A DNA stretch of 29,544 bases, taken from positions 1 to 29,544 of the forward strand of contig JAEWQH010000031.1 in assembly GCA_023399275.1 (NCBI GenBank), given 5' to 3'. The notes beneath the pieces are model-generated. The model was not told where the DNA came from. It saw only the letters and a list, made by a program, of their open reading frames with translations, and made no database searches. The translations under genes were made by a program, and so were the position numbers. The stretch comes from Bacillota bacterium (GTDB lineage: Bacteria > Bacillota > Clostridia > Christensenellales > CAG-138). Positions 22,799-29,544 of the stretch are shown piece by piece; position 1 is the stretch's first letter, and every line of letters starts with the position of its first letter.

Positions 22799-23776
22799 TC
22801 AGTGCGCGCGGTACCCTGTCGAAAAGTCCACAACGTTTTCCAGAGGCTTGTTTTGCAGATAGTTTTCCAAGTTTCGAAGGCAAAGATCCCAGATTCGGCG
22901 CTCAGTTGGGCTACCGGAGCCGAATGCATTTCCGGAGATGTGCGGTGTGATCAGCGCGCGCGGTTGTCTCCAAAGCGCATGTGTGTGCGGTAGAGGTTCC
23001 GGCACGGTCACATCGAGCACCGCACCCCAAAGATGACCCCGCTCCAAAACATCATACAACGCGTCCGCATCTATCAGGTTTCCGCGTCCAATGTTGACGA
23101 ATACGGCGTCTGCCCGCATACGCAAGAACCTCTTCGCGCCAAATAATCCGCGCGTCGCCGGCGTATCCGGCAGACAGCAGGCTACGATGTCCGCCTGCGG
23201 CAAAAGGTGATCCAGTGCGTCCAGCGCATGCATCTCGTCGAAATCGTCAAGCGCTTCCTCCGCGTTTCGCCGAACACCTATGATCTTCTGCACAAACGGG
23301 CGCAGTCTCTTGGCAAGAGCGCCGCCAATATCTCCTGCGCCGAGAATCAGCGCCGTGGTTCCTTCGAGTGTTTTTGATCGAAGCGGTTGTATCCATTCCG
23401 CATTTTGCTGCGCCGCCCAATACCCCGGCAGGCGTAGGTACATTGACAGTATCACGCCGATGCAGTATTCCGCAATGGCGGGGCCGTAGGCTCCCGTCAT
23501 GTTGCACAATACCGCATCTCGGTAGCATTCCTTTTGCGTCGCGTAGTGCTCAATGCCGGCCCAGGTGGTTTGGTGCAGCCGCAGCTTACCAAGCAGCGGT
23601 ACGTCGTCCGGTGCCGGATCGCCCAATACGACGCTCGCTTTGCCCAACTGTGCCACATATGCCGCGCGATCCCAATCGGAATCCAAAAACACGACCTTGT
23701 TCGTATCACCGGCGATGGATTTTGTCCGTTCGCGATACGACGCGTCAAACGGTACAAGAACCAGTATATGTTCCAT
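22799..23776 (-). CDS. D-isomer-specific 2-hydroxyacid dehydrogenase
   Basis: The protein has 325 residues from the ATG at 23776, chosen for a GGAG nine bases upstream; an ATG at 23782 is nearly as good. The NAD-binding Rossmann core is ALILGAGDIGGALAKRL. The catalytic trio is present: arginine in VNIGRGNLIDADAL, glutamate in DVTVPEPLP and histidine in ITPHISG. It interconverts a 2-oxo acid and its D-2-hydroxy acid. The subgroup resembles glyoxylate/hydroxypyruvate-type enzymes, but substrate is not evident. It follows the DUF1667 gene by 27 bases in an operon with a LarA-type enzyme, which fits 2-hydroxyacid metabolism. Confidence 0.9.
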   Translation of the reverse strand: MEHILVLVPFDASYRERTKSIAGDTNKVVFLDSDWDRAAYVAQLGKASVVLGDPAPDDVPLLGKLRLHQTTWAGIEHYATQKECYRDAVLCNMTGAYGPAIAEYCIGVILSMYLRLPGYWAAQQNAEWIQPLRSKTLEGTTALILGAGDIGGALAKRLRPFVQKIIGVRRNAEEALDDFDEMHALDALDHLLPQADIVACCLPDTPATRGLFGAKRFLRMRADAVFVNIGRGNLIDADALYDVLERGHLWGAVLDVTVPEPLPHTHALWRQPRALITPHISGNAFGSGSPTERRIWDLCLRNLENYLQNKPLENVVDFSTGYRAH

Positions 23777-23803
23777 GCTCATTTTCTCCGCTGTCGGCAA
23801 TCT

Positions 23804-24184
23804 TCATCTCGATCCTTCGATGCACTCCATCTCCTTGGTTACGATAACATCGCTTTCAAGACCGCAGACGTCGTGGAGGACAATCTGACCGATATGAACC
23901 GGCGCGGTCAAGCGAACACGGTTGATCTGTTGCATCACGTGAAAGATCTCCCGCTTGGGGATTGGACGAGTCACGCGAACGCTGCAGAGCGGAAGAACCG
24001 CCCCGCTGATCGGCACACTGGAAGCAATGGTCCGCCGCGGATCGGTGACTTCCTGTAAAACATACTCTTCTCCGCGCTTGCACTTGTTGCCGCTCACGGC
24101 GAGCAAACGCCCGTCGTCGAGGTGCGCTTCGATCACACAGCCGTTTGGGCATACAATGCAGATAAAGCTTCGTTTTCGGATCAT
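23804..24184 (-). CDS. DUF1667 cysteine-motif protein
   Basis: The 126-residue protein matches DUF1667. The N-terminal cysteine cluster C9, C12, C16 and C35 (FICIVCPNGC, then NKCKRGEEY) is followed by the conserved core PIPKREIF and a LTAPVHIGQIV segment. The four cysteines probably bind an Fe-S cluster or zinc. In many Bacillota and Thermotoga this protein is encoded with a GlpA-like dehydrogenase and a second FAD oxidoreductase, exactly as here. That pattern suggests it is the small electron-transfer subunit. Its ATG overlaps the previous stop by four bases (ATGA), so translation is coupled and a fixed stoichiometry is likely. Confidence 0.88.
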   Translation of the reverse strand: MIRKRSFICIVCPNGCVIEAHLDDGRLLAVSGNKCKRGEEYVLQEVTDPRRTIASSVPISGAVLPLCSVRVTRPIPKREIFHVMQQINRVRLTAPVHIGQIVLHDVCGLESDVIVTKEMECIEGSR

Positions 24185-25413
24185 TCCACGCTCACCTCAA
24201 TCGTCTCATTTGAAATAAACTCATCCGCGCGAACGGTAAATTGCAGCATCTCCGCAGGGATCGCCTTTTGTTGCGGCACGCGCTTGATGACGTGACTTCC
24301 CTGGCGAAGAACGATCTTACATCGCTCCATCGGCGCGCGCACGCGAAGGGAGAGCTGAAAATCCTTTGTTCCGCTGACTCTCTGCGGGATAACGTGGCCA
24401 ATCCTGCCATCCGTTACGACCGGGATGTCGCAGGCAGGCAGCCCTCCGTTTTCCAGATATGCCGCAGCGCCTGCAGCCAATGCTTCCGCTTCCAGCGAAA
24501 CGAAGTCCACAAGGTCGTGCACATGCAGCACATTCCCCGCCGCAAAGACGCCGGGAACGTTCGTCTGGCAGTTTTCATCCACCTCCGCGCCCTTCGTGCG
24601 CGAATCCAAAAGGACGCCGGCAGCCAGAGACAGCTCGTTTTCCGGAATCAGCCCTACGGAGAGCACTAGTGTGTCGCAGGGGAAGTATTTCAGCGTATCC
24701 GGGATCGGATTCATCCGTTCGTCGACCTGCGTAACGGTGACACCCTCTACCCGACGTTCGCCATGGATCTTTACGACCGAATGGCTCAGATAGAGTGGGA
24801 TGTCGTAATCGTTGAGGCACTGCTCTATGTTGCGCGGCAACCCGCTGGGATATGGGAGCACCTCAAATACCGCCTTGACGTGCGCGCCCTCCAGCGTGAA
24901 GCGGCGCGCCATGATCAGGCCGATGTCGCCCGATCCCATGATGACGATCTCTTTGCCGACCATCGTATCGTAGAGATTCATATAACTCTGCGCAACGCCC
25001 GCGTTGTAGACTCCTGCAGGCCGTGTGCCCGGGATGGCCAGCGCGCCGCGTGTGCGTTCCCGGCAGCCCATGGCCAGAATTACGACCGATGCCTTTGCTT
25101 GAAACAGCCCGCTTCGTGTCGCTGCTGTCACAACTTTGTCGCCGCTGAGGTCGATCACCGTCGTATTTGTCATGCACGCAATGCCCAGCGCTTGCGCTTC
25201 ATCGATGAAGCGCTGCGCGTATTCGGGCCCGCTGAGCGTTTCGCCAAAGCGCGTGAGTCCGAATCCATCGTGAATGCATTGGCGCAGGATGCCCCCCAGT
25301 TGCTTTTCGCGCTCGATGATGAGGATGTCTGCTACGCCACGTTTTTTCAGCGCGACAGCCGCCGCCAGACCGGCCGGACCGCCGCCAATGATGATGACAT
25401 CTCGTTCTTCCAT
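24181..25413 (-). CDS. FAD-dependent NAD(P)-type oxidoreductase (GlpB-like partner subunit)
   Basis: The 410-residue flavoprotein has an N-terminal FAD-binding GGGPAG (residues 10-15). A second dinucleotide site GSGDIG lies near residue 160. The region near residue 295 reads VPGVFAAGNVLHVHDLVDFVS, the last FAD-binding element of this class. RQCIHDGFG and the pyridine-nucleotide reductase fold place it with the oxidoreductases encoded beside glycerol-3-phosphate dehydrogenase-like genes and DUF1667. It probably passes electrons between the GlpA-like protein and NAD(P) or another acceptor. The gap to the upstream gene is two bases. Confidence 0.88.
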   Translation of the reverse strand: MEERDVIIIGGGPAGLAAAVALKKRGVADILIIEREKQLGGILRQCIHDGFGLTRFGETLSGPEYAQRFIDEAQALGIACMTNTTVIDLSGDKVVTAATRSGLFQAKASVVILAMGCRERTRGALAIPGTRPAGVYNAGVAQSYMNLYDTMVGKEIVIMGSGDIGLIMARRFTLEGAHVKAVFEVLPYPSGLPRNIEQCLNDYDIPLYLSHSVVKIHGERRVEGVTVTQVDERMNPIPDTLKYFPCDTLVLSVGLIPENELSLAAGVLLDSRTKGAEVDENCQTNVPGVFAAGNVLHVHDLVDFVSLEAEALAAGAAAYLENGGLPACDIPVVTDGRIGHVIPQRVSGTKDFQLSLRVRAPMERCKIVLRQGSHVIKRVPQQKAIPAEMLQFTVRADEFISNETIEVSVE

Positions 25414-25415
25414 AG

Positions 25416-26870
25416 CTACTTCACTTTCCCTGTAAACATGTTGGCACCCTGCTTGTGCAGCAGCACCTCTTCTCTATTGCGGTGCAGTTCTTCCTGGATC
25501 ATCGCGGTCAGCCTCGTTTCACAATATCCGCCCTGGCAGCGCCCCATGGAAGCGCGTGTTCGGTACTTGATGCCGCTTACCGTAGAAACACCGAGCGGGT
25601 TGTGCAGCGCCCGCTTCACCTCCGCCTTGGTGACGCACTCGCAGCGGCAATAGATCTCGCCGTAATCCGGATCCTGGGCAATCAGGCGCTGCTGTTCTTT
25701 TCGCGACAGCTCGGCAAAGCGCGGGTTACCCTTTCGCACCGGATCAAACGATTTGTTTACAACGAGTTCCTCCCGCTCGCGCAGCTTGGCGCAAACGCGG
25801 CGCGCCAGCGGCAGAGCGCTGGTCAATCCCGGCGAGTTGATCCCCAGTAAGTTGATCACATGGGGAATCCGTTCGCTGGTTTGAATTTGAAAATCCAGTT
25901 CTCCGCCTGTAGTCGGATCTACAACGGTCGGAAAGATGCCCGCATAGTTGCGGATGAAATACTCTCGCTTAACCTGTGAAAACATCTTGGCGCCGCTGCA
26001 AGCAAGCGCATCGATCATCTCCTCCGTCGTGCCGTAGTCCAGCGCAAGGCCGACATTCTCAATCGTTGGGCCGACGAGTATATTCCCATCAACCGTCGGC
26101 GTGACATGCACGTCAAACGCACCGAACTCATTCGGCGTTGGATAGATCGGCAGCGAGAGATACGCCCCAGCCTTTTTATCCAATATCTCATATTGCCCCT
26201 TCACGCGGCGCGGTGTATACGAGCCAAACCCGAGCATCTCGCTGAAATGATAGGAAGAGAGGCCGGAGCAGTTGATCACCCAGCGCGCGGCGTATGAGCC
26301 GCCTGCGGTCTCAAGCACATACAACCCGTCTTCACCACGGCGGACGGTCAACACCTCACGGTCAAAATGATAGGAAACACCGTTTTGCACGGCGTTTTCC
26401 GCTAGTGCGATGGTATAGCTGAACGGGCAGAGGATGCCTGCAGACGGAACAAAAATCGCAAAGTCGCCGTCCGCATTCGGTTCGATCGTCTTGATCTCAT
26501 CCCGGTCGATCATGCGCAGCCCGGGCAAATGGTTGCTCATTCCGCGGCGATACAATGCCTCGAGTCGCACGCGCTCTTCGTCGCCAAAGCCCACGATGAG
26601 TTTGCCACAGCGGCGGAATGGAACATCCAGTTCCTCGGCCACACGGTCAAACTCCGCATTCCCCTCCATGCAGCAGACAGTGCGCAACAGGCCCTTCTCA
26701 TTCAAAATACCGGAATGCAGCAGTCCCGTATTGCGTCCGCTTACGCCGTTGCAGACATCCAGCTCCTTTTCCAATACGACGATGTCGAGCTGCGAGCGGG
26801 ACAGCTCACGCGCTACCGCGCTGCCAACGACACCGCCGCCGATGATCGCAACGTCAAATCTCTCGCTCAC
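25416..26870 (-). CDS. GlpA-like FAD dehydrogenase with C-terminal BFD [2Fe-2S] domain
   Basis: The protein has 484 residues from the GTG at 26870, chosen because AGGCGGAGGG lies eight bases upstream; a GTG at 26891 would put that site inside the gene. The N-terminal DAO-type FAD domain has VAIIGGGVVGSAVAREL and SGRNTGLLHSGI. The C-terminal 78 residues are a BFD-like domain with cysteines at about 408, 410, 445 and 450. The family includes glycerol-3-phosphate dehydrogenase and L-2-hydroxyglutarate oxidase. Given the LarA-type and hydroxyacid dehydrogenase neighbours, a 2-hydroxyacid is as likely a substrate as glycerol 3-phosphate. The gene overlaps the LarA-like gene by 17 bases. Confidence 0.88.
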   Translation of the reverse strand: MSERFDVAIIGGGVVGSAVARELSRSQLDIVVLEKELDVCNGVSGRNTGLLHSGILNEKGLLRTVCCMEGNAEFDRVAEELDVPFRRCGKLIVGFGDEERVRLEALYRRGMSNHLPGLRMIDRDEIKTIEPNADGDFAIFVPSAGILCPFSYTIALAENAVQNGVSYHFDREVLTVRRGEDGLYVLETAGGSYAARWVINCSGLSSYHFSEMLGFGSYTPRRVKGQYEILDKKAGAYLSLPIYPTPNEFGAFDVHVTPTVDGNILVGPTIENVGLALDYGTTEEMIDALACSGAKMFSQVKREYFIRNYAGIFPTVVDPTTGGELDFQIQTSERIPHVINLLGINSPGLTSALPLARRVCAKLREREELVVNKSFDPVRKGNPRFAELSRKEQQRLIAQDPDYGEIYCRCECVTKAEVKRALHNPLGVSTVSGIKYRTRASMGRCQGGYCETRLTAMIQEELHRNREEVLLHKQGANMFTGKVK

Positions 26871-28140
26871 TGTTTGTTCCCTCCGCCTCACGCATCATGC
26901 CGATTTGAATCGCCCCCATGGGGTAGATCGCCACAACCGGTCGCCTGCCGGCATATTTTTCCTCCAGCCGCTTCTGAACCTCCTGCCATTCGCCGTAGAT
27001 ATGCGGCGGCCGATCACGGTAGAACTGGCGGATGTCGATCTCACGTACACCGTCGGAGTAGACCAGCAGCTCCGTGCCGGCCAGTTCCATCGGCGGCATG
27101 TTGTCGTCGTGTGGCGAAAAAAGGCGCATGCCCGGTCCAAACAACGAGTGAAATCCCGCGCCCTCGCTCGCGGCGGTCATAGCCACCAGCGTACCTCCCG
27201 GCTTGACGCAGCGGGTCTTATGATGCCCCAGAACGGCAAAACAGGTGCCGATCTGCGAATATTCCGTGTCCTTTGGGAAGGCAGAAAGCACCACGATATC
27301 CGCATTCTCAACCAGTTCGGTTTCAAGGCTCTGCGTCGCATAGGCGCAGGCCTTGCGGTGTGCCTTTACAAAATGACCGGCAAACGCACCCGCGACCTGC
27401 ATTTCGTCGTTGAGCACGACGTTTACGATAAAATCCAGCCCAACCTTGCCCACGATCTCTTCCATATTCTTTCGCATGGCGTTATCAGGATCACAGGTAC
27501 TCGTCTTAAAAGACCTGCCGGCGCTCGGGTCCGCAAACACGAGCGTATGGTTGCTATAGAGCGTTTCGATGCCTCCGATGCCGGGAATGACCGCCTTTGC
27601 GCCGCCGGAAAACCCCGCCAACGTATGCGGAACGATGCATCCTACCGCGATGCGCAACTCTGCCTCCATAAAATTGCGATTGATCTTGATGACCTGTTTT
27701 TCGTCCGGAATCGTCACCAGGTCTGCTGAAAAGGGAAAGTGGTTGAGCACCTGCACCCGGTCAATCACCCATTGGCCGACCTTGAGCGCCATCTCCTGCC
27801 GGGTCATCGGGCGGTGTCCGCCCAGAGCGATGAGTACCTTGATGCAGTCGTATCCGATCCCGGCGTCGACGAGCTTTTGAATGACGATTGGCAGCAAAAA
27901 AGCTCCGGGGGTAGGCCGGGAGATGTCGTCTATGATGATGCAGGCGCTTCGTCTGCCTTTCGCGAGCGTCTCCAGACGACCGGTTCCGTAGGGGCTGTCG
28001 ATCCGCTCGATCACTTGCTCTCTTGTCAGCGCTTCGGTGTGCCGCATACCGCAGTAGCGCACATCCCAGCCATCCGGAAACGCAATTCGCCGGTTTGTTC
28101 TCTCATACCACTGCCCCCAGGGCACTTGAAATTGCTGCAT
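26854..28140 (-). CDS. LarA-family (DUF2088) nickel-pincer enzyme, racemase/epimerase-like
   Basis: The protein has 428 residues from the ATG at 28140, preceded by AGGAGG. Against Lactobacillus LarA the key residues fall at nearly identical spacing: D72 and R75 in DDISRPTPG, H109 in LGGHRP, H172 in IVPHTLAGFSGGAK, K182 at its end, and H198 in YSNH. In LarA the last two are the lysine that tethers the NPN cofactor and a histidine that binds nickel. It is therefore probably an active hydride-transfer epimerase or racemase of a 2-hydroxyacid or sugar acid. No larB, larC or larE is in the window. Residue equivalences are from memory of LarA. Confidence 0.88.
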   Translation of the reverse strand: MQQFQVPWGQWYERTNRRIAFPDGWDVRYCGMRHTEALTREQVIERIDSPYGTGRLETLAKGRRSACIIIDDISRPTPGAFLLPIVIQKLVDAGIGYDCIKVLIALGGHRPMTRQEMALKVGQWVIDRVQVLNHFPFSADLVTIPDEKQVIKINRNFMEAELRIAVGCIVPHTLAGFSGGAKAVIPGIGGIETLYSNHTLVFADPSAGRSFKTSTCDPDNAMRKNMEEIVGKVGLDFIVNVVLNDEMQVAGAFAGHFVKAHRKACAYATQSLETELVENADIVVLSAFPKDTEYSQIGTCFAVLGHHKTRCVKPGGTLVAMTAASEGAGFHSLFGPGMRLFSPHDDNMPPMELAGTELLVYSDGVREIDIRQFYRDRPPHIYGEWQEVQKRLEEKYAGRRPVVAIYPMGAIQIGMMREAEGTNSEREI

Positions 28141-28212
28141 TGTCGAGCCTCCTGAGAATTCAATTACCGTTTGATTGGGTTCTGTTTGCGCGGGCACGCG
28201 CCGGCATGCAAA

Positions 28213-28232
28213 ACGGACGCGGCGGCGTCCGT
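28213..28232 (-). terminator. Hairpin between Gfo/Idh and LarA-like genes
   Basis: On the minus strand ACGGACGC (28232-28225) and GCGTCCGT (28220-28213) form a perfect eight-base stem with a four-base loop, followed by a short TTT run. It lies 30 bases after the Gfo/Idh stop. The short T run suggests partial termination, so the downstream enzymes may be expressed at a lower or separately controlled level. Confidence 0.5.
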
Positions 28233-28261
28233 CTCGCCCGCGCGGATGCGCGCAACGCTCT

Positions 28262-29350
28262 CTAAAAATAGTACGGTTGTCCGCTTGCCGCCGAAGCGTA
28301 GATCCCTTCTACCACGCGCGAAACCACATACGCCTGCTCTACAGCCGGGTCGGCGAACCGCCCCTCCATCAGCATCGCCATGAAGGATTCGTGTTCCCGT
28401 TCGGATGCGCTGAGCATCCGCCCTTTCGGCGTGAGGGCGCGTGGCGTCTCCTGCAGATCGGTCTGGCTCATGCACATGCGCCCGCCCATCTCATGGATCA
28501 GGGTTACGCCATCCCTTTCGCGCAGTTGCGCGCCGCCGTTGACGCCGAAGAGATCGACGCTCGCCTCAAATTCAAGCGCTGTATTCAGAGCATAGGTCGC
28601 ATCCACCGTGAGCGTCATTCCATTTTTCATCACGACAAATCCCAGCGCGCAATCCTCCACCTCAAACTTTTTCGGGTCCCAGTTGCCCCAGAGATTGGCC
28701 GCGCTGCCGCGCTGCGCAAACTTGCGATGCGTTGATCCAACGGCGTAGGCGGGCTCAAAATTATCCGAAAGCCACATCGCAAGATCCAGCGCATGAGAGC
28801 CAATATCGATCAGCGGACCTCCGCCCTGATAAGAGAGGTTGGTGGTTACGCCCCATGTCGGCGCGGCGCGGCGGCGGATGGCATACGCCTTCGCGTAATA
28901 GATGTCTGAAAAGAAGCCCTCCCGACGCAGTCGCTCTACATACAGAGCTTGGTTTGAAAACCGATTTTGGTAGGAGATATGCAAAAGCCTTCCGCTCTTT
29001 CGCGAGGCCGCAAGCATCGCCTTCGCATCCTCGGAAGATATGGCCATCGGCTTTTCACACACGACATGCTTTCCTGCGTTCAGCGCGCCGGTGGCATATG
29101 CCGCATGTGTACTGTTCGGAGTGGCGATAAACACCAGATCCACATCATCCCTGGAAAATGCATCTTCTGCGCTGTCGGCCAGCACGGTATCCTGCGAGCC
29201 GAACGTCTCTCTGCACTGCGCGGCGGCGGCTTCGTTTGTATCGTACAGCGCCCGGATGCGCAGACGCGGATCTGCTTGGGCCAGGGGCAAATGCTTCTTT
29301 ACCGCAATCGCACCGCAGCCGATGAATGCCGCGTTCAAGATCGTGTCCAT
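28262..29350 (-). CDS. Gfo/Idh/MocA family NAD(P)-dependent oxidoreductase
   Basis: The 362-residue protein has an N-terminal Rossmann fold with AAFIGCGAIAVKKH; the third glycine of the usual GxGxxG is alanine. The catalytic lysine is in HVVCEKPMA. The C-terminal domain has GGGPLIDIGSHALDLAMWL with the active-site Asp and His. The family oxidises or reduces sugar, inositol or sugar-acid hydroxyls using NAD(P). The start follows GGGAGGGG and lies 15 bases after the permease gene, so it belongs to the same transporter operon. It may oxidise the imported sugar as the first step. Confidence 0.9.
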   Translation of the reverse strand: MDTILNAAFIGCGAIAVKKHLPLAQADPRLRIRALYDTNEAAAAQCRETFGSQDTVLADSAEDAFSRDDVDLVFIATPNSTHAAYATGALNAGKHVVCEKPMAISSEDAKAMLAASRKSGRLLHISYQNRFSNQALYVERLRREGFFSDIYYAKAYAIRRRAAPTWGVTTNLSYQGGGPLIDIGSHALDLAMWLSDNFEPAYAVGSTHRKFAQRGSAANLWGNWDPKKFEVEDCALGFVVMKNGMTLTVDATYALNTALEFEASVDLFGVNGGAQLRERDGVTLIHEMGGRMCMSQTDLQETPRALTPKGRMLSASEREHESFMAMLMEGRFADPAVEQAYVVSRVVEGIYASAASGQPYYF

Positions 29351-29365
29351 CGTTCCCCTCCCCGA

Positions 29366-29544
29366 CTAACCTTTCACAGCGCCGGATGTGACGCCCTTGA
29401 TGATGTATTTCTGAAAAAAAGTGAAGATGGCAACCGGCGGAATGATGCCGATCAGAGATGCCGCCGCCATGATGTGCCAGCGAATGGTCGTATCCGTCAG
29501 CAGGCTGTATACCGTGAGTGTAAGCGGATACGTCTTTGCGTCGG
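29366..29544 (-). CDS. Carbohydrate ABC transporter permease, MalG type (C-terminal fragment)
   Basis: The minus-strand frame runs off the right edge and stops at 29366-29368. The visible 58 residues include TVYSLLTDTTIRWHIMAAA, a hydrophobic segment SLIGIIPPVAIFTFF, and the ending QKYIIKGVTSGAVKG, the standard C-terminus of MalG/UgpE permeases. It would form the channel with a MalF-type partner encoded further right. This ties the oxidoreductase operon to import of a carbohydrate. Confidence 0.85.
   Translation of the reverse strand, partial: DAKTYPLTLTVYSLLTDTTIRWHIMAAASLIGIIPPVAIFTFFQKYIIKGVTSGAVKG

Noticed and set aside
1..29544. Search for tRNA, rRNA, CRISPR arrays, riboswitches, integrases and intact insertion sequences
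   Set aside because: No tRNA-like clover leaf, regular short repeats with spacers, recognisable riboswitch core, recombinase or transposase reading frame was seen by eye on either strand.

Overview
The window looks like a chromosomal segment of a Gram-positive, Clostridia-type member of the Bacillota. The basis is a lipobox solute-binding protein without outer-membrane components, consistent AGGAGG-like ribosome-binding sites, a YesN/AraC response regulator beside a sugar ABC transporter, and a DUF4180 protein. The taxon is inference. Nothing suggests a phage, a plasmid or an intact transposon.

Positions 1-9000 are clearly GC-rich, read mostly on the plus strand and look like ordinary host genes. 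They hold the end of a sugar-binding protein, two MalF/MalG-type permeases, an AraC-type response regulator, a phosphohexomutase, an MgtC-family membrane protein, thioredoxin (minus strand), an RluA-type pseudouridine synthase, a DUF4180 protein and 6-phosphogluconate dehydrogenase.

Positions 9000-10950 are decayed DNA. A GatZ/KbaZ-like gene has lost its N-terminal half and abuts the remnant of another gene that carries internal stops and a frame change. Base composition becomes visibly more AT-rich here and stays so to about 21.8 kb.

Positions 10950-20935 are the most interesting region. They hold a self-contained carbohydrate system: a GlpK-like FGGY kinase, an RbsA/LsrA-type ATPase, two different RbsC/LsrC/LsrD-type permeases, a second FGGY kinase that resembles autoinducer-2 kinase LsrK, a DeoC-type class I aldolase, a cupin, a lipoprotein sugar-binding protein and a GntR/UTRA regulator. 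Three promoter regions in this cluster carry a related dyad, AATGT-N4-A(C/T)A, at positions suited to repression. This suggests three transcription units under the GntR protein. The logic would be uptake, phosphorylation, possible isomerisation by the cupin, then retro-aldol cleavage. The substrate is unknown; an AI-2-like or other unusual short sugar or polyol is a reasonable guess.

Positions 21126-21530 encode a small DUF3592 membrane protein. Positions 21839-29544 are a minus-strand catabolic operon that continues beyond the window. In transcription order it holds a MalG-type permease (partial), a Gfo/Idh/MocA oxidoreductase, a LarA-family enzyme with the nickel-pincer ligand residues, a GlpA-like FAD dehydrogenase with a C-terminal BFD iron-sulfur domain, a second FAD/NAD oxidoreductase, a DUF1667 cysteine protein, a D-2-hydroxyacid dehydrogenase and an AEC-family transporter. 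Together they suggest conversion of a 2-hydroxy acid or sugar acid, with electrons passed through a flavin/Fe-S complex.
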